A stretch of 46,888 bases of DNA from Candidatus Altimarinota bacterium. GTDB taxonomy: Bacteria > Patescibacteriota > Gracilibacteria > BD1-5 > UBA6164. Positions 9,076-19,980 of this stretch are shown here, one piece after another; position 1 is the first letter of the stretch, and each line of letters opens with the position of its first letter. A model generated the notes under the pieces. The model was not told the origin of the DNA, did not search any database, and saw only the letters and a list, made by a program, of their open reading frames with translations. The stretch is taken from contig JAQTXG010000011.1 in assembly GCA_028688895.1 (NCBI GenBank), positions 1 through 46,888 of the forward strand, given 5' to 3'. Made by a program: the position numbers and the translations under genes.

Positions 9076-9646
9076 TTATTTTTTAGTTATAAATTTAATT
9101 TCCAAACTATTTCTTTTTTGTCATCAAGAATATAAATATTTGAGTGAATCAATTGTTACATGTACATCATATCCTGCATTATTTATAATACTTTCTGAAG
9201 AGGAAATTGTTCTATAATTTATTCATTCTAATCAATTAGGTGATATATATGTATTAATTCAAGGTGTAGTTGGTTTTTCTAATTTCCAATTTAATTTTTC
9301 AAGTCTTGCAATTAAGGCATTACCTGCATTTGCATATCATTCTATTAATATTGCTCATCAATTAATAGTGCTTGGTATATTTCAAAGTTCTGCTTGTCTA
9401 GATAATCTTCTTATATCATCAATATTATTTACATTAGAATATCAATCTATAAGTTTTTTGGTATTGGCTGTATTCTTTAGTTATGTTATCTTCTACAGAC
9501 GATAATGATTGTAGTTTTGGATAAAAATTACCATATGTTCATGCTAATAATATTAAATCATTTGTATTTGATGATTCTATTTTTGCTAATTGAAAATTAC
9601 TATTTATTAATTTTCATTCCTCACTATTTACTTTATCTAGATTTAA
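9076..9646 (-). pseudogene. Remnant of a toxin-like cassette, frameshifted
   Basis: Open frame without a start from 9646 (KVNSEEGKLINSNFQLAK...), shifting frame by one base at about 9470-9500 (AAAGAATAC) and then running to TAA 9076 with TIDSLKYLYSGGQKRNSLEI near the end. TGA-encoded glycines occur in both halves, so both were native coding sequence. No family recognised. It stands where a toxin tip would stand, between a phosphatase gene and a putative immunity gene, and is best read as an eroded cassette. Confidence 0.5.
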
Positions 9647-9666
9647 TTAGAAATTCTTTATCTGTT

Positions 9667-10491
9667 TTAAATTAACTCTCAATAAAAATATCAAATATCT
9701 AAATCTCACATATTTAAACAATGTAGATTATCTCACTTTGGGTATTTTGGATTATTAATTCAATCTCTATGTCATAAAAACATATAGTTAACTTTTAAAT
9801 CAGATAATAAATTGTTAAAAGTTTCCATTGTTATTGATTCATAAATATGTGCTCATGCAAACCAAGTAGGGTCATATTTAGTAGTTTTACTAAAAAAGTT
9901 TATAGATTTATTTAAACCTTTTTTATAATCATTTTGTAGTACTTTTAAAGATTTTTCTCAAACTCAATCATAAAAGTCTAAATATTTAAATTCATTTCTA
10001 TTTATTACATTGATTGGAATTCATCAGTGTATAAAAAATCATTTATTATCTTTATAATATAATTTTCATAAATCAATTAAATCTCTTCATAGTTTTAATA
10101 ATCTATCATCTGTACTTAATTTTTCAAAGTATTCATCTATAAATTCTTCATATCAATCCATGAATAATACTCTATCATTTCAAGGTACATAATCAAATAA
10201 GGTTGTTTTATATGCTTTATTTAAATAAAACCATGTTTTAAAAATATTTTTATCTTTGTATATTATTCAATTGGTTAAAAAAATCTCATGATTTCACCAT
10301 AAAATCTCGACTTTATTAATATTTTCCTTTTTTAATTCAATAATAAAATCTAGAGTTTTTATAGAATCTTTATTTTTATCTATATAATCTCATAAAAAAA
10401 TTACTTTATCAGAAATAGAGAAATATTTATCTAATATTTCTCTTAATCTATCATATTGTCAGTGTATATCTCAAAGTACTAAATATTTCAT
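9667..10491 (-). CDS. PPP-family metallophosphatase
   Basis: 274 residues. The metal-binding motifs of calcineurin-like phosphatases are in order: GDIHGQYDRL (residues 7-16), FLGDYID (about 35-41), LWGNHE (about 71-76), HGG (about 160) and a late GHRDG (about 235). The family includes Ser/Thr protein phosphatases and diadenosine-tetraphosphatases; the short length fits the ApaH/PrpE side. It starts eight bases after the stop of the predicted immunity gene and shares its transcript. In this place it may be another immunity or modifying activity, or just a passenger. Biochemical class is sure, substrate is not. Confidence 0.85.
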
Positions 10492-10499
10492 ATTTTTTT

Positions 10500-11084
10500 T
10501 TAATCCTTAATGGCAGTTACTTTTTTCCGTTCTAATTCTCTTAATACTTCATTGTATGTATCTTCAGTAACTTTTGATCTTTTATAATTTTTTGTAATAA
10601 TATCTTTTAATTGGTCTATTTCTGATATTTTTAATTTTCTATAGTCTATTTGACTTACAATATTATGGAACAATTCTGTATTATTTCACCAATAATCTTC
10701 TCAAAAATACTTTGGATCTCATGGTAATATTTCCAATGAAAATATCTCATTATATAAAAAATCTATCATATCAATCAATTCTTGTCATTCTAAATCCCGA
10801 TATATATATTTTTCTATTTCTTCAGAGTCTTTTTCGTAAGATTCATATATTTTATAATATTTTCATATTTTTTTATTAAAATATCTTTTTGTAAATTTAT
10901 AATTGTTTCATTCATTTAAAAATTCATATTTTATTTTAAAGTATCTTTTCCAATAATCATCTGTGCTGTTTAATAAAAAATATTCTTTATCTATTTTATT
11001 ATTAAATGATAATACTCATATAAATCAATCTATTATATGGTAAATTATTTTATTTTTAGGAAATTTTAATTTAATTTTATTCAT
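10500..11084 (-). CDS. Predicted immunity protein of the large toxin
   Basis: 194 residues, MNKIKLKFPKNKIIYHIIDG at the start, no signal peptide or membrane segment, rich in Tyr, Lys, Glu and Asp. No known family recognised. Its ATG (11082-11084) lies inside the last codons of the large toxin gene, overlapping it by eight bases, so the two are translationally coupled; this is the usual arrangement of toxin and immunity genes. The C-terminus is strongly charged (NEVLRELERKKVTAIKD). Role is inferred from position. Confidence 0.65.
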
Positions 11085-14000
11085 AATTTGTTATTTTATT
11101 AGATATATCTATTCAAAACTTTTTATAAAATGTATCTGTTAGTCTTTGTTTTCATCCTATATCATTAAAATTTGGTTTATAATGTCAACTACCATTATTT
11201 AAATACTCTACTCATGTTTTTCAAGATGATAATTTAAATATTCAAGCATATTCTACATTTTGTCATCTTGCTAACCAACTATGTTCTTTTCAAATTTTTA
11301 ATTCATATGTATCTCCATTTTTTAATAAGACATAATCATATTCTGAGGCTATAGAACCTGATTTTCAATCAGGAGTTCTGAATTTTCAATCATTGAAAAT
11401 CAAAGGAGTTTGACTTCAACTTAATTGTTCTTTAAGTAACATATTATATTTTCCACCAACCTCAAAATTAATTATATAGTTATCAGGTTTTTCTAAATAT
11501 TCTTTTAATATTGTATCATCCATCAAAGACATTCTTTTTAAGAATCTTCTTTGTTTTTCCAAATCAAAACTATTTACTATTTTTACACTTAAATCATCAA
11601 ATTTTGCTACATATGATGCTCAAAGTTTTGCAATTTTTGTATTTAATAAATTATTGATTAATCATAAAACTACATTATCTAATTTATTTATTATTTCTTG
11701 TACTTTTCATAATTTCAATATTTTTCCAGCTGGATCAGCTACCATTAATCAAAGTGATGATGAAGTATATGATATTCAATAACTATACTCATATCATCAA
11801 AGATGTTCTAATCTATTATTAATATTTTTTATTCAATTTTTTAGGTCTTGAGTAATTCAAACTATACTATCAATTGGGTTTGATATTATTCACCATACTT
11901 TTCAAAGTCAACTTTTTACGTCATTAAAAGTTAAATTGCTTAAACCATTAGCTAAGTCGATGTATTGCATTAAATAATCTCTTGTAGATCTTATAATTCA
12001 GTGTTTTATTCATCTAGCTATTTCTTTTTCTATATTTTGTTTTTCTGTTTGAGTTAGTGGTCTGCCAAGAATAAGTTCTTGCTCAGAAATAGTATTATTT
12101 TTTTGTCTATTTATTTCAGAATTATATTCATTTCTGAAATTTATATCACTAATTAACATGTATTCAAACATAGCTCATGCATAGAATTGTAAGTCTGCAT
12201 CTATTTCTGCTTTTAATACTTGATTTTCAATTATAGTACATCATTTTGGACATGATTTAATATATTCAAAATATGCTTTTAAACTAGTTTCAAGATTTGG
12301 AAAATTTCATGCTTTATTAATTCTATCCAATCTTGTTCTAACGCTTTCATGCAATTTTTTAAACATTTCTTGCTGATGGAACTTGCTTATTACTTCGATT
12401 TTTTCTGTAGTATATGTATAGTCATTATATGGATTTATCTTGTAATCAACCCATATTTTAGCAGGGTAGTCTAAATCTGTTCATTTCCTATTGTATTGTG
12501 CATAACTAGTGTATGTGTATTCATTGTATTCCTTTGAGCTTTTTTTTCATCAGTTGTGATAGTATCTTGTAATATTTGGAGTATTTATATATTTTTGCGA
12601 TGTTAAGTCTGGTTTTCAGTTATTATTTATATTTACATTTATTGGAGTAGTTGATACAAGTTGTACTTGACTTACTATTAATTTGAAGCTTTGGGTTATT
12701 TCATTTTGTATATCGTCTATACTTTTTCTAATATCTTTTACTGATTCTACTTTTGATCAGTATGAGTTTAATCTTCATTTTATGGTTTCAAATCTAGCTT
12801 CAGCATTGGATGCTGCAAGGTATTTTGCATATATTGTTTCGTACTGATTTTTTGGTATTAGATAATAATCTTGTTTCATATCATTCATTTCAGTATATTT
12901 AACTAAATTTGTAGTAGCTACTGAATCTAGATAATTTTTAGTAGATTCTATAGGTTTTAATTTATTTAATTCTTCTAATATAATTGTTTTTTCAGAATAT
13001 TTTTTGTAATAATTTATAATATCTAATGCATGTTGGCTATTTTTCAAAGTGAGACTTCATAAGCTTACTCAATTGTACTTTGTAGTTATAGTTGCAGGAA
13101 AACTTAAATTGCTTCAATATGTTATTTTTACTGTGCTATTTTTTCAAAGTATATTTGTAATTATTACATCTCAAGTACTTATTCTTCATTTTGTTGTAGT
13201 ATCTAGTGTATAATTATTACTGTATGGGAATGAATATTGACTAAATCTATCATTTACCGTATTTATTGCCGTATTTACTCAATGTCTATTTATTATATAT
13301 CAAACATTGAGATTTATATTTTCTAATATTCATAAAGCATTTATAGGATTAAATATTGAATCATATTCATTTATTACTCATGTATGATTACTTATAAAAT
13401 TCATATAATTATTATAATCATCTAGCTTTTGTTTATATTCTTGTTCTAATTGTGTATATTGGATTCTCCAATTTTCTTTTGTTTGTGGTAAAATACTTTG
13501 AGTATTTACTAATAATTTTATAGCAGTGCTTATTTCTGAATTTTCTGGTATATCTAAATACAATTCATTTAGTGGAATTATATTGCTTGTAGCATTTGTA
13601 TCTGATAATAAATTGTTAACAATAGTTTGTTTTTCTTGTTCAGTGATTTCTGGATTTAATAAATTTCTAGTATATTCATCTACACTATTGTAATACAATG
13701 TTTGATTTTTTTGAGCATTTTCCAAATCAATTTTTAATTTATTGATTTGATTTTCTAGATTTACAATTGTATCATAATTGTAAAAATTGTAGTATCAATT
13801 TAGATATGGATTATATGAAAATCATCATTGTGTTAGAAATTGATCATATATTGTGTTTTTTGTATCTGTTCCTATTCATTCATTTAATTCTATATTGTTT
13901 CATGTACTGACACTTCAACTTGAAATATTTCAGCTTTCTGTATTTGTACCATTTTCGTTGTTTGTTGTTCAATCTACATTTTCACTTCATACACTCCCTC

Positions 14001-15201
14001 AACTCTCACCACTACTTCAACTATCATTTGTTGTAGCTCCATTATCCGTTGTAGTTCCAGTATTGTCTGTTGTTGTTGTATTTCAAGCATTATTTGTTGT
14101 TCATCATACTTCTGATATAGTTCACTCTGTTGTAATCGTAGAGATAATCTTGTCGTTTCTGTATATATTTGTTCATACTACTTTTAGAGTATTTACTTTT
14201 CATAAAGTATTATCTGAAAACCTCTCTCTTATGTGCATTATATATCATTCGTGTAGATATAAATCATCATCAGGATAGGCATCAAACTTACTTGTGAAAT
14301 CAATATTATCTGAAAATTCTACATATGATCATTCTGTAATTCCATCCAATCTCACTACTACTACTCATGATTCTAATCTAAAATCAGTAAGTACAAAGTT
14401 TGAATCTCTTTTTATACTTCTCTCTACTAAAAACATATTTTCATAATCACCATATTTGATTCATTCTGAGTATCATGTATCTAGCATTATTTGCTTCAAT
14501 TTTTCTTGTACTCAATTATGAATATCTTTTCTGTTTATTACTCAATCGCTATTTGTATCTGTTAAAGTATATGATTGATCTAATCCAGCGATTACTTGTG
14601 TGATAGATTTGTTTACAAAATCTGTTAATTGTTTTGCATCATTTGATATATTTAAATCTAAACTTCTGTTGTTGTGATACCAAAAATCTCATAGATACTC
14701 CCAGATATTTCAGTACCATTCTCAGTATACTATTTTTTCCACTAGAGTGGTAGTGTCATTGATTAAAGAATAATTTAGGTCTTTTATTTTTCCTGCTGTT
14801 GAAAGTTTTCAGTATGGTGATAATGTATCATCGTTTATGGATGCTGCGTCTGTGTTTACAGTAATATTCAGTATCACATCGTTTAGATTCATTTCTGTGT
14901 AATTGAATCAGTTTTGTTGTAATGCTGTTTCTAGGGCAGTTTTTGGAATAGTAACTTTTCCTGTTTCATCTGTGTAACCACTTAGTAAATAATCTCATTT
15001 TATATTATGTATATCTACATTTCAATAGATTATTCATGTATCTATCACTAAATCATTGACTATTTCTTGTGGGGTAGCAGTATTTACTGAATTGCTAATC
15101 AGTCAGGCTAATGCTATTTTTTTTATAAAAGATTTTCATTTCGAGACTTTGGTTTTTTTGTTTTTGTCTCTTGTGGATTCTTGTAGTCATAATTTTTTCA
15201 T
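11077..15201 (-). CDS. Large secreted polymorphic-toxin-like protein
   Basis: 1374 residues in one unbroken frame with TGA as Gly. A basic N-terminus leads to a hydrophobic stretch IKKIALAGLISNSVNTA (about 28-45), a probable export signal. An EF-hand or dockerin-like calcium loop DTNSDGVINRKD lies near 214-225; a Thr/Asn/Gly/Ser-rich linker spans about 350-450; coiled-coil-prone segments follow at about 480-640. A pretoxin region from about 860 (GKPDLTSQKYINTPNITRYY) with a CPKC pair is shared with the orphan module at 6894-8342. The last about 130 residues are unlike that module and contain HSGLARGQNVEYAG and NNGSGHYKP (about 1338), resembling the N-SGHY-P motif seen at the ends of many bacterial toxins. 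An immunity-like gene overlaps its stop. Export route is unknown. Confidence 0.75.
12433..12583. repeat. 151-bp segment identical to 8115-8265
   Basis: Within the large toxin gene, encoding the part that includes YYHNGGKKSSKEYNEY and YPAKIWVDYKIN. Such a homology block between an expressed gene and a silent module can serve for cassette exchange. Confidence 0.85.
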
Positions 15202-15298
15202 ACTAGGATAATAAGGATATAAATTAATTGTGCATACAAGTTATATACATTGTTTAAAAGACAAAAACTGAAAAAGTGAAGAAATATTTTTTTACATT

Positions 15299-15350
15299 AA
15301 AAGAGCCAAACAAATTAAGTAAATTTTTACTTAATTTGTTTGGCTCTTTT
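15299..15350. repeat. Long perfect inverted repeat upstream of the toxin gene
   Basis: Arms of about 25 bases (AAAAGAGCCAAACAAATTAA and its complement) around a two- or three-base centre, ending in T-rich DNA on both sides. It looks like a strong bidirectional terminator, but no gene ends here: the toxin starts leftwards at 15201 and the protease gene starts rightwards at 15637. It may shield the two units from each other, end an unseen small RNA, or be a mobile-element relic. Confidence 0.7.
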
Positions 15351-15636
15351 TTACATATATTATTTGGAAAATATTTGCTTTGGATTTCATTTTTGTACAG
15401 TTAGAATATAACTGTTATTTATTTATAGTAAGTATTTTAAAATAATCAATGTTTTTTATAATTTATTTGTGAATAAAATGTGAAAATGTCAAATTTTATG
15501 GCTTTGTTTCTATTAATGTGTATAATATAAAAAGTATTTTTTAAAATGTCTCTTGTGGCTTTTTTTTCTTATAAACTTCACATCACAAAAAAAATATATA
15601 TAATCATATTAACTTAATTAATTATAGTAATATTTT
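15351..15636. other. Intergenic region before the PrsW-type gene
   Basis: About 290 bases, very AT-rich. No reading frame with coding character, RNA gene or clear promoter was recognised, apart from TATAAT-like sequences near 15526 and 15595-15602. Confidence 0.4.
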
Positions 15637-16620
15637 ATGCTTACAGATATAATCATTTATGTAGTTTTGGCAATGATTTCTTTTTTTCCTATCGTTGTTT
15701 GGGCATATATATTTTCTTATATAGATGACAATCCTATAAATAAAAAGAGGTTTTTTGTATGAATATTGTGATGAGCTTTATCTGTAATTCCGATATTGTA
15801 TTTTGATAGGATTTTGGAAATAGTTGATTTGAAGTATTTAAATATATTTTATTATATATCTCAAATAAAATCTGTTTTTAGTACATTTGAATTTGGATTG
15901 TCTTTGAGTTTGTTTTTAATCTTTTTGGTGGTATTTTCTTTTATATTTTGATGATTTATAAATAAATTTAGAGAAATATTTAGAGAAATATTTAGAATCT
16001 ATTTAAAGAATATATTAGTATTTCTAGTTTTTATAATTATTTTGTCTATAATTGTTTTTGTATCCAATTTTTTATTTAAATTTATAAATCTACCGATTTC
16101 AAATTCAATTTCATTTTGAAATATTGTTTTTGACTCATTTAAATTGATTGTTTTTTATTATTTATTGGTTGCATTCATAGAAGAATCAAGTAAGCATTTC
16201 AATTTTTTACAATCTAGTGTTTTGCAAATAAAAACTGTAAAAGATGGAGTATTGTATGCAATATTTGTAGCTTTGTGATTTAGTTTGATTGAAAATATTT
16301 TGTATTTGTATAATTATTATATCACTTTTTGAGTTACTAGTGAATTGATTCAAATTTACTTTATGAGATCTTTGTTTTCTGTAATAGTTCATGTACTTTC
16401 AAGTAGTGTAATAGCTTATTATTTTTCTCGTGCATTACTATTGTATAGGGAAAAAGATTTGAGTTTAGCTTATTTAAAGATATTTTCATATTGATTGTTT
16501 GTAAGTATATTGTTACATTTGTTTTTTGATGTTTCACTTACTTTGTGATTTACATCTATAATGTTTTTGTATTTTATATGAGGTTACTTGTATGTAAGTA
16601 GTATATTTTATAGAGAATAA
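15637..16620 (+). CDS. PrsW-type intramembrane protease
   Basis: 327 residues, about eight to nine hydrophobic segments. The family's glutamate and histidine motifs are in order: FIEESSKHF (about residues 180-188), GFSLIENILY (about 211-220), VIVHVLSSS (about 250) and LLHLFFDVSL (about 291-300). PrsW proteases cleave membrane-anchored anti-sigma factors or other single-span proteins within the membrane. The start follows an AT-rich leader without a clear Shine-Dalgarno. Transcribed alone, with a terminator at 16671. The target is not evident here; a GHKL anti-sigma-like protein lies 15 kb away. Confidence 0.8.
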
Positions 16621-16670
16621 GATTGATATGATTTAAATTTCTACTCTAAAAATACGCAAAGTATGGTTTA

Positions 16671-16706
16671 AAAAAGTTTAATAATATTTAAATTATTAAA
16701 CTTTTT
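16671..16706. terminator. Terminator between the protease and exonuclease genes
   Basis: Stem AAAAAGTTTAATAAT / ATTATTAAACTTTTT; serves both convergent genes. Confidence 0.75.
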
Positions 16707-16734
16707 ATTATATTCTTTATAAATTATTTTATTT

Positions 16735-17562
16735 CTAACTAAAAAATTTAACATCTTCTATTTCGCCTAACCAAACTTGGCAAGTGTATTTGATATCTGG
16801 GGTAAAATCAGCTGATACCATCCATTCTAGATATCATCTATCTCTTTTAGCTACTTCTTCAAATGTTTTTCATCTGTATTTTCATAGTCTCATAGTTTCT
16901 ATCAGTATAAATTCTTTTTTTGTCATTTCTATCATTTTTTCAAGTACTTCTTCATCGTTTATATTTAGTTTTTCTTTAATTATTTTGAACAATTCATGAA
17001 ACACTTTTTCTAGTACTACTACATCTCAAAATGCATCGTGAGCAGTTGTATTTTCTGCATTTCAATCTGAGTCATTTATTTCATACAATTCAAAAAAGTA
17101 TCTCAAGTATTGTAGATTTACATATTCTGGAGATTTGTCATTTTTGTTTATAAGTACTCATTCTGACCATAAAATTTTTGCAACTTTTAGAGTGTCTATT
17201 AGTTTGTCTCAATAAGATATATTTGAATTGTTAAATACATCCAAGTCAAAATCTAGATTGTGGGCTACACATATACTATTAGTAAAAATATTTCATAGTC
17301 TAGTTCTAGTTTCATCGTCTAAATATTTTCAATCTGATTTTTCTAATAACAATTTTTTATATATTCCATGTACTGCTATGGCTCATATCTCTATTTCTGT
17401 ATCTGTATTGAAAAACATATTTTCATCAGTTTTAACTCAATTTTCATATTTTCTAAAAGCTAATTGTATCATATCTCAATTTGAAACAGTGTTTCAATTG
17501 TCATCTTTTAGGATTCCTGTAGTTTCTGTATCAAAAAATATTATAGGTGTTTTTGTAATCAT
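16735..17562 (-). CDS. DnaQ-like 3'-5' exonuclease
   Basis: 275 residues. DEDDh exonuclease motifs: FFDTETTG (about residues 8-15), AHNLDFDLDVF (about 98-108) and AHDAFGDVVVLEKV (about 175-188). This is the fold of the DNA polymerase III epsilon subunit and RNase T. The C-terminal 70 residues contain LGKYKGKTFEEVAKRDRGYL, a segment also found behind exonuclease domains in other bacteria. It could be the proofreading subunit or a repair nuclease; context does not decide. An opposite-strand frame at 17228-17599 is its shadow. Confidence 0.88.
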
Positions 17563-17704
17563 GGTTTTGTTATTATTAAGTATTATTGTATTACTATAAC
17601 TATTTTTTACTAAAAATTAAATTTTTATAAAAAATTTGTAAAATTATTATTTTTTATATAATATTGACAATATATATAATTATTTTGTAATTTAAAAAAT
17701 ACTT

Positions 17705-18541
17705 ATGAATTCTATCAGAAAAGATTTTTGAATATTAGAATGAGAAACGTTGTTATGAAGTCATAATTGGGATGCGGATAAAAAGTTAAAACTTTCACAA
17801 ACTGTAAATTTTCATTGATTTTTGGATAATTATTCTAGTGTAGATATTTTAAAATTTTTATGTTGAGAATTATTTTTAAATAGGATTTTGGATTTTAAAA
17901 GTGAATTATCAAAAAATTGAATAGAATGATTAGCTTTGGATATAGATGAAACTTTGTCAGCTACTTCTACTTATTGGTTCGAAAAATTGCTATCAATATT
18001 TTGAAATCCAGAAAATTTAACTGCTGAGCAAATGGCTTCTAAATATCATCTTTGTCAAAATGTACCATATTGGAAATGAAATACTGAAATTTTTGATTTG
18101 ATGTATAAATTTAGAGAGGATAATGATTTTCAAACAAATATACCAATTATAGAATGAACAAACTTACATTATTCAAAAATACATAGTGAAATAATTTCTA
18201 TTTTGAGTTATATTACAGTTAGACCAGATGTCGTTGTTGATGGTACTTCTAGGTGGTTGGATAGTCATGATTTTCCTAAAGCTGAACTTATTCATATACC
18301 TTATGAATTGGAATATTTGTTTTGAAATTTGTGGAAAGCTTGTGTACTAGATGTTTTGTATCCAAATATTGTATGAATAGTAGATGATAATCCTAGTTTG
18401 ATAAAAATGTTGCCACAAAGATATAAGTGAGAAATATTTTTATTTAACAAAAAAGAATTATGTGATTATAGTCATATAAATATACATATATCAGAAAATA
18501 TTGAACAAGTGATTAGAAATATAGAAAAGGTATTTTTATAA
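17705..18541 (+). CDS. HAD-superfamily hydrolase
   Basis: 278 residues. HAD motif I is ALDIDETLSA (about residues 76-85), motif II is the threonine of SYITVRPD (about 173), and motif IV is VDDNPSL (about 226-232). These give an aspartyl-phosphate mechanism for phosphoester hydrolysis; substrate unknown. The first about 70 residues, ending in LCGELFLNRILDF, are outside the core. Transcribed alone, ahead of the SAM riboswitch. Confidence 0.82.
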
Positions 18542-18546
18542 AAAAT

Positions 18547-18574
18547 TTGTAAAATGATTAGTTTTTTATATACT
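18547..18574 (+). promoter_or_regulatory. Promoter of the metK leader
   Basis: TTGTAA (18547-18552), 16 bases, TATACT (18569-18574), placing the start of transcription a few bases before the riboswitch. It overlaps the end of the HAD gene's AT-rich tail. Confidence 0.55.
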
Positions 18575-18584
18575 TGTTTTACTT

Positions 18585-18690
18585 GATAAATATCAAGAGT
18601 GAGTAAAAGGGAATAGGCCCGTTTGTATTACTCCAGCAACCTGTCATATAGATAAGGTGCTAAATCCTACCCATTTATGGGAGAGATATA
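18585..18690 (+). ncRNA. SAM-I (S-box) riboswitch
   Basis: The conserved core of the S-box aptamer can be read in order: ATCAAGAG, GGGAATAGGCCC, CTCCAGCAACC, and AAGGTGCTAAATCC, closed by a P1 helix formed by the AAATATC and GATATATTT ends. It senses S-adenosylmethionine and, when bound, favours the terminator at 18759-18800 and shuts off metK. Feedback control of SAM synthase is a known use of this riboswitch class. Confidence 0.92.
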
Positions 18691-18758
18691 TTTTTAAATA
18701 ATCATTACTTTTGTTGTCTTTTTCTAGCTAAGATTGGAAGAGAATTCAAGAGAGCTAT

Positions 18759-18800
18759 TAAAAAAATATACTTTCCCATTATGGGAAAGTATATTTTTTT
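18759..18800 (+). terminator. Riboswitch-controlled terminator before metK
   Basis: Strong stem AAATATACTTTCCCAT / ATGGGAAAGTATATTT followed by a run of T, 13 bases before the metK ATG. The AGAGAGCT stretch just upstream may take part in the antiterminator. Confidence 0.88.
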
Positions 18801-18812
18801 AATTTTTTTATT

Positions 18813-19937
18813 ATGAAATATTTAATTACTTCTGAATCGGTTTCAGAATGACATCCTGATAAAATGTGTGACCAAATAAGTGATGCTATACTAGATGCAT
18901 GTTTAGCAGAAGATCCAGATTCTAGAGTAGCTTGTGAATGTTTGGTGACTACTGGTACTGTAATAGTAAGTGGAGAAATAACTACAAATGCTTGGGTCAA
19001 TTTTCAAGATATAGCTAGAAAAGTAGTAAAAGAAATAGGATATGATAGTTTGGAAGCTTGATTTAGTGCTGATGATGTTTCTGTTCAAATACTTATTAAT
19101 TCTCAGTCACCAGATATAGCTCAGTGAGTAGATACAGGTTGAGCTGGTGATCAGTGAATAATGTTTGGTTATGCTACAAATGAATCAGATAATTTTTTAC
19201 CACTTTCTATTAGTTTGGCACACAAATTGATAAAAAAGGCTGAAGAAGTGAGAAAAAATAAAGTTTTGGATTATTTGTTACCTGATGCTAAAGCACAAGT
19301 AACTATAGAGTTTGAAAATCATAAACCAAAGAGAGTTGATACAGTTGTTTTGTCAAATCAGCATAAAGAAAGCGTTAGTTTAGCAGATTTGCAAAATGGT
19401 ATTTTGGAAGAAATAATAAAACCTGTTTTGTGAGATTTGCTTGATGAAAATACAAAATTGCACATAAATCCAACTGGTAGATTTGTAATAGGTGGACCTA
19501 AATGAGATTGTGGACTTACTGGTAGAAAAATCATTGTAGACACTTATGGTGGACTTGGTAGACATGGATGATGAGCATTTTCAGGTAAAGATCCTTCAAA
19601 AGTAGATAGAAGTGGAGCATATATTGCTAGATACATAGCTAAAAATATAGTAGCTTCAGGGGTATGTGATAAGTGTGAAGTGCAATTAGGTTATGCTATA
19701 TGAGTAGCTAAACCAGTAAGTGTTTATGTAAATACTTTTGATACTCACAAGGTAAGTATAGAGTCTATAATAGAAACTATAGAAAATAATTTTGATTTAA
19801 CTCCAGCAGGAATAATTAAAACTCTTGATTTAAAAAAGCCTATTTATAGAAAAACGGCTACAGGATGACACTTTGGTAGAACGGATGTAAGCTGGGAAAA
19901 TACTGATAAAAAAGAAGTGTTTGAAAAATTGATGTAA
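18813..19937 (+). CDS. metK: S-adenosylmethionine synthase
   Basis: 374 residues, usual length about 385. Makes SAM from methionine and ATP in the cytoplasm. Starts [20 protein letters not shown], then [15 protein letters not shown] (about 113-127), the P-loop-like [18 protein letters not shown] (about 252-269) and GHFGR near the end, all family signatures, with many TGA glycines. Under SAM riboswitch control; monocistronic. Confidence 0.98.
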
Positions 19938-19980
19938 TAAAAGAATCATATAAAAAACAGAAAAAACATTTAAATTTTTA

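Noticed and set aside
10500-11084. CGG reassigned to tryptophan, as proposed for some Absconditabacteria
   Set aside because: The few CGG codons (here and in the neighbouring island genes) stand at unconserved places, so nothing can be decided; CGT at conserved places reads as Arg (PriA-like, DnaN).
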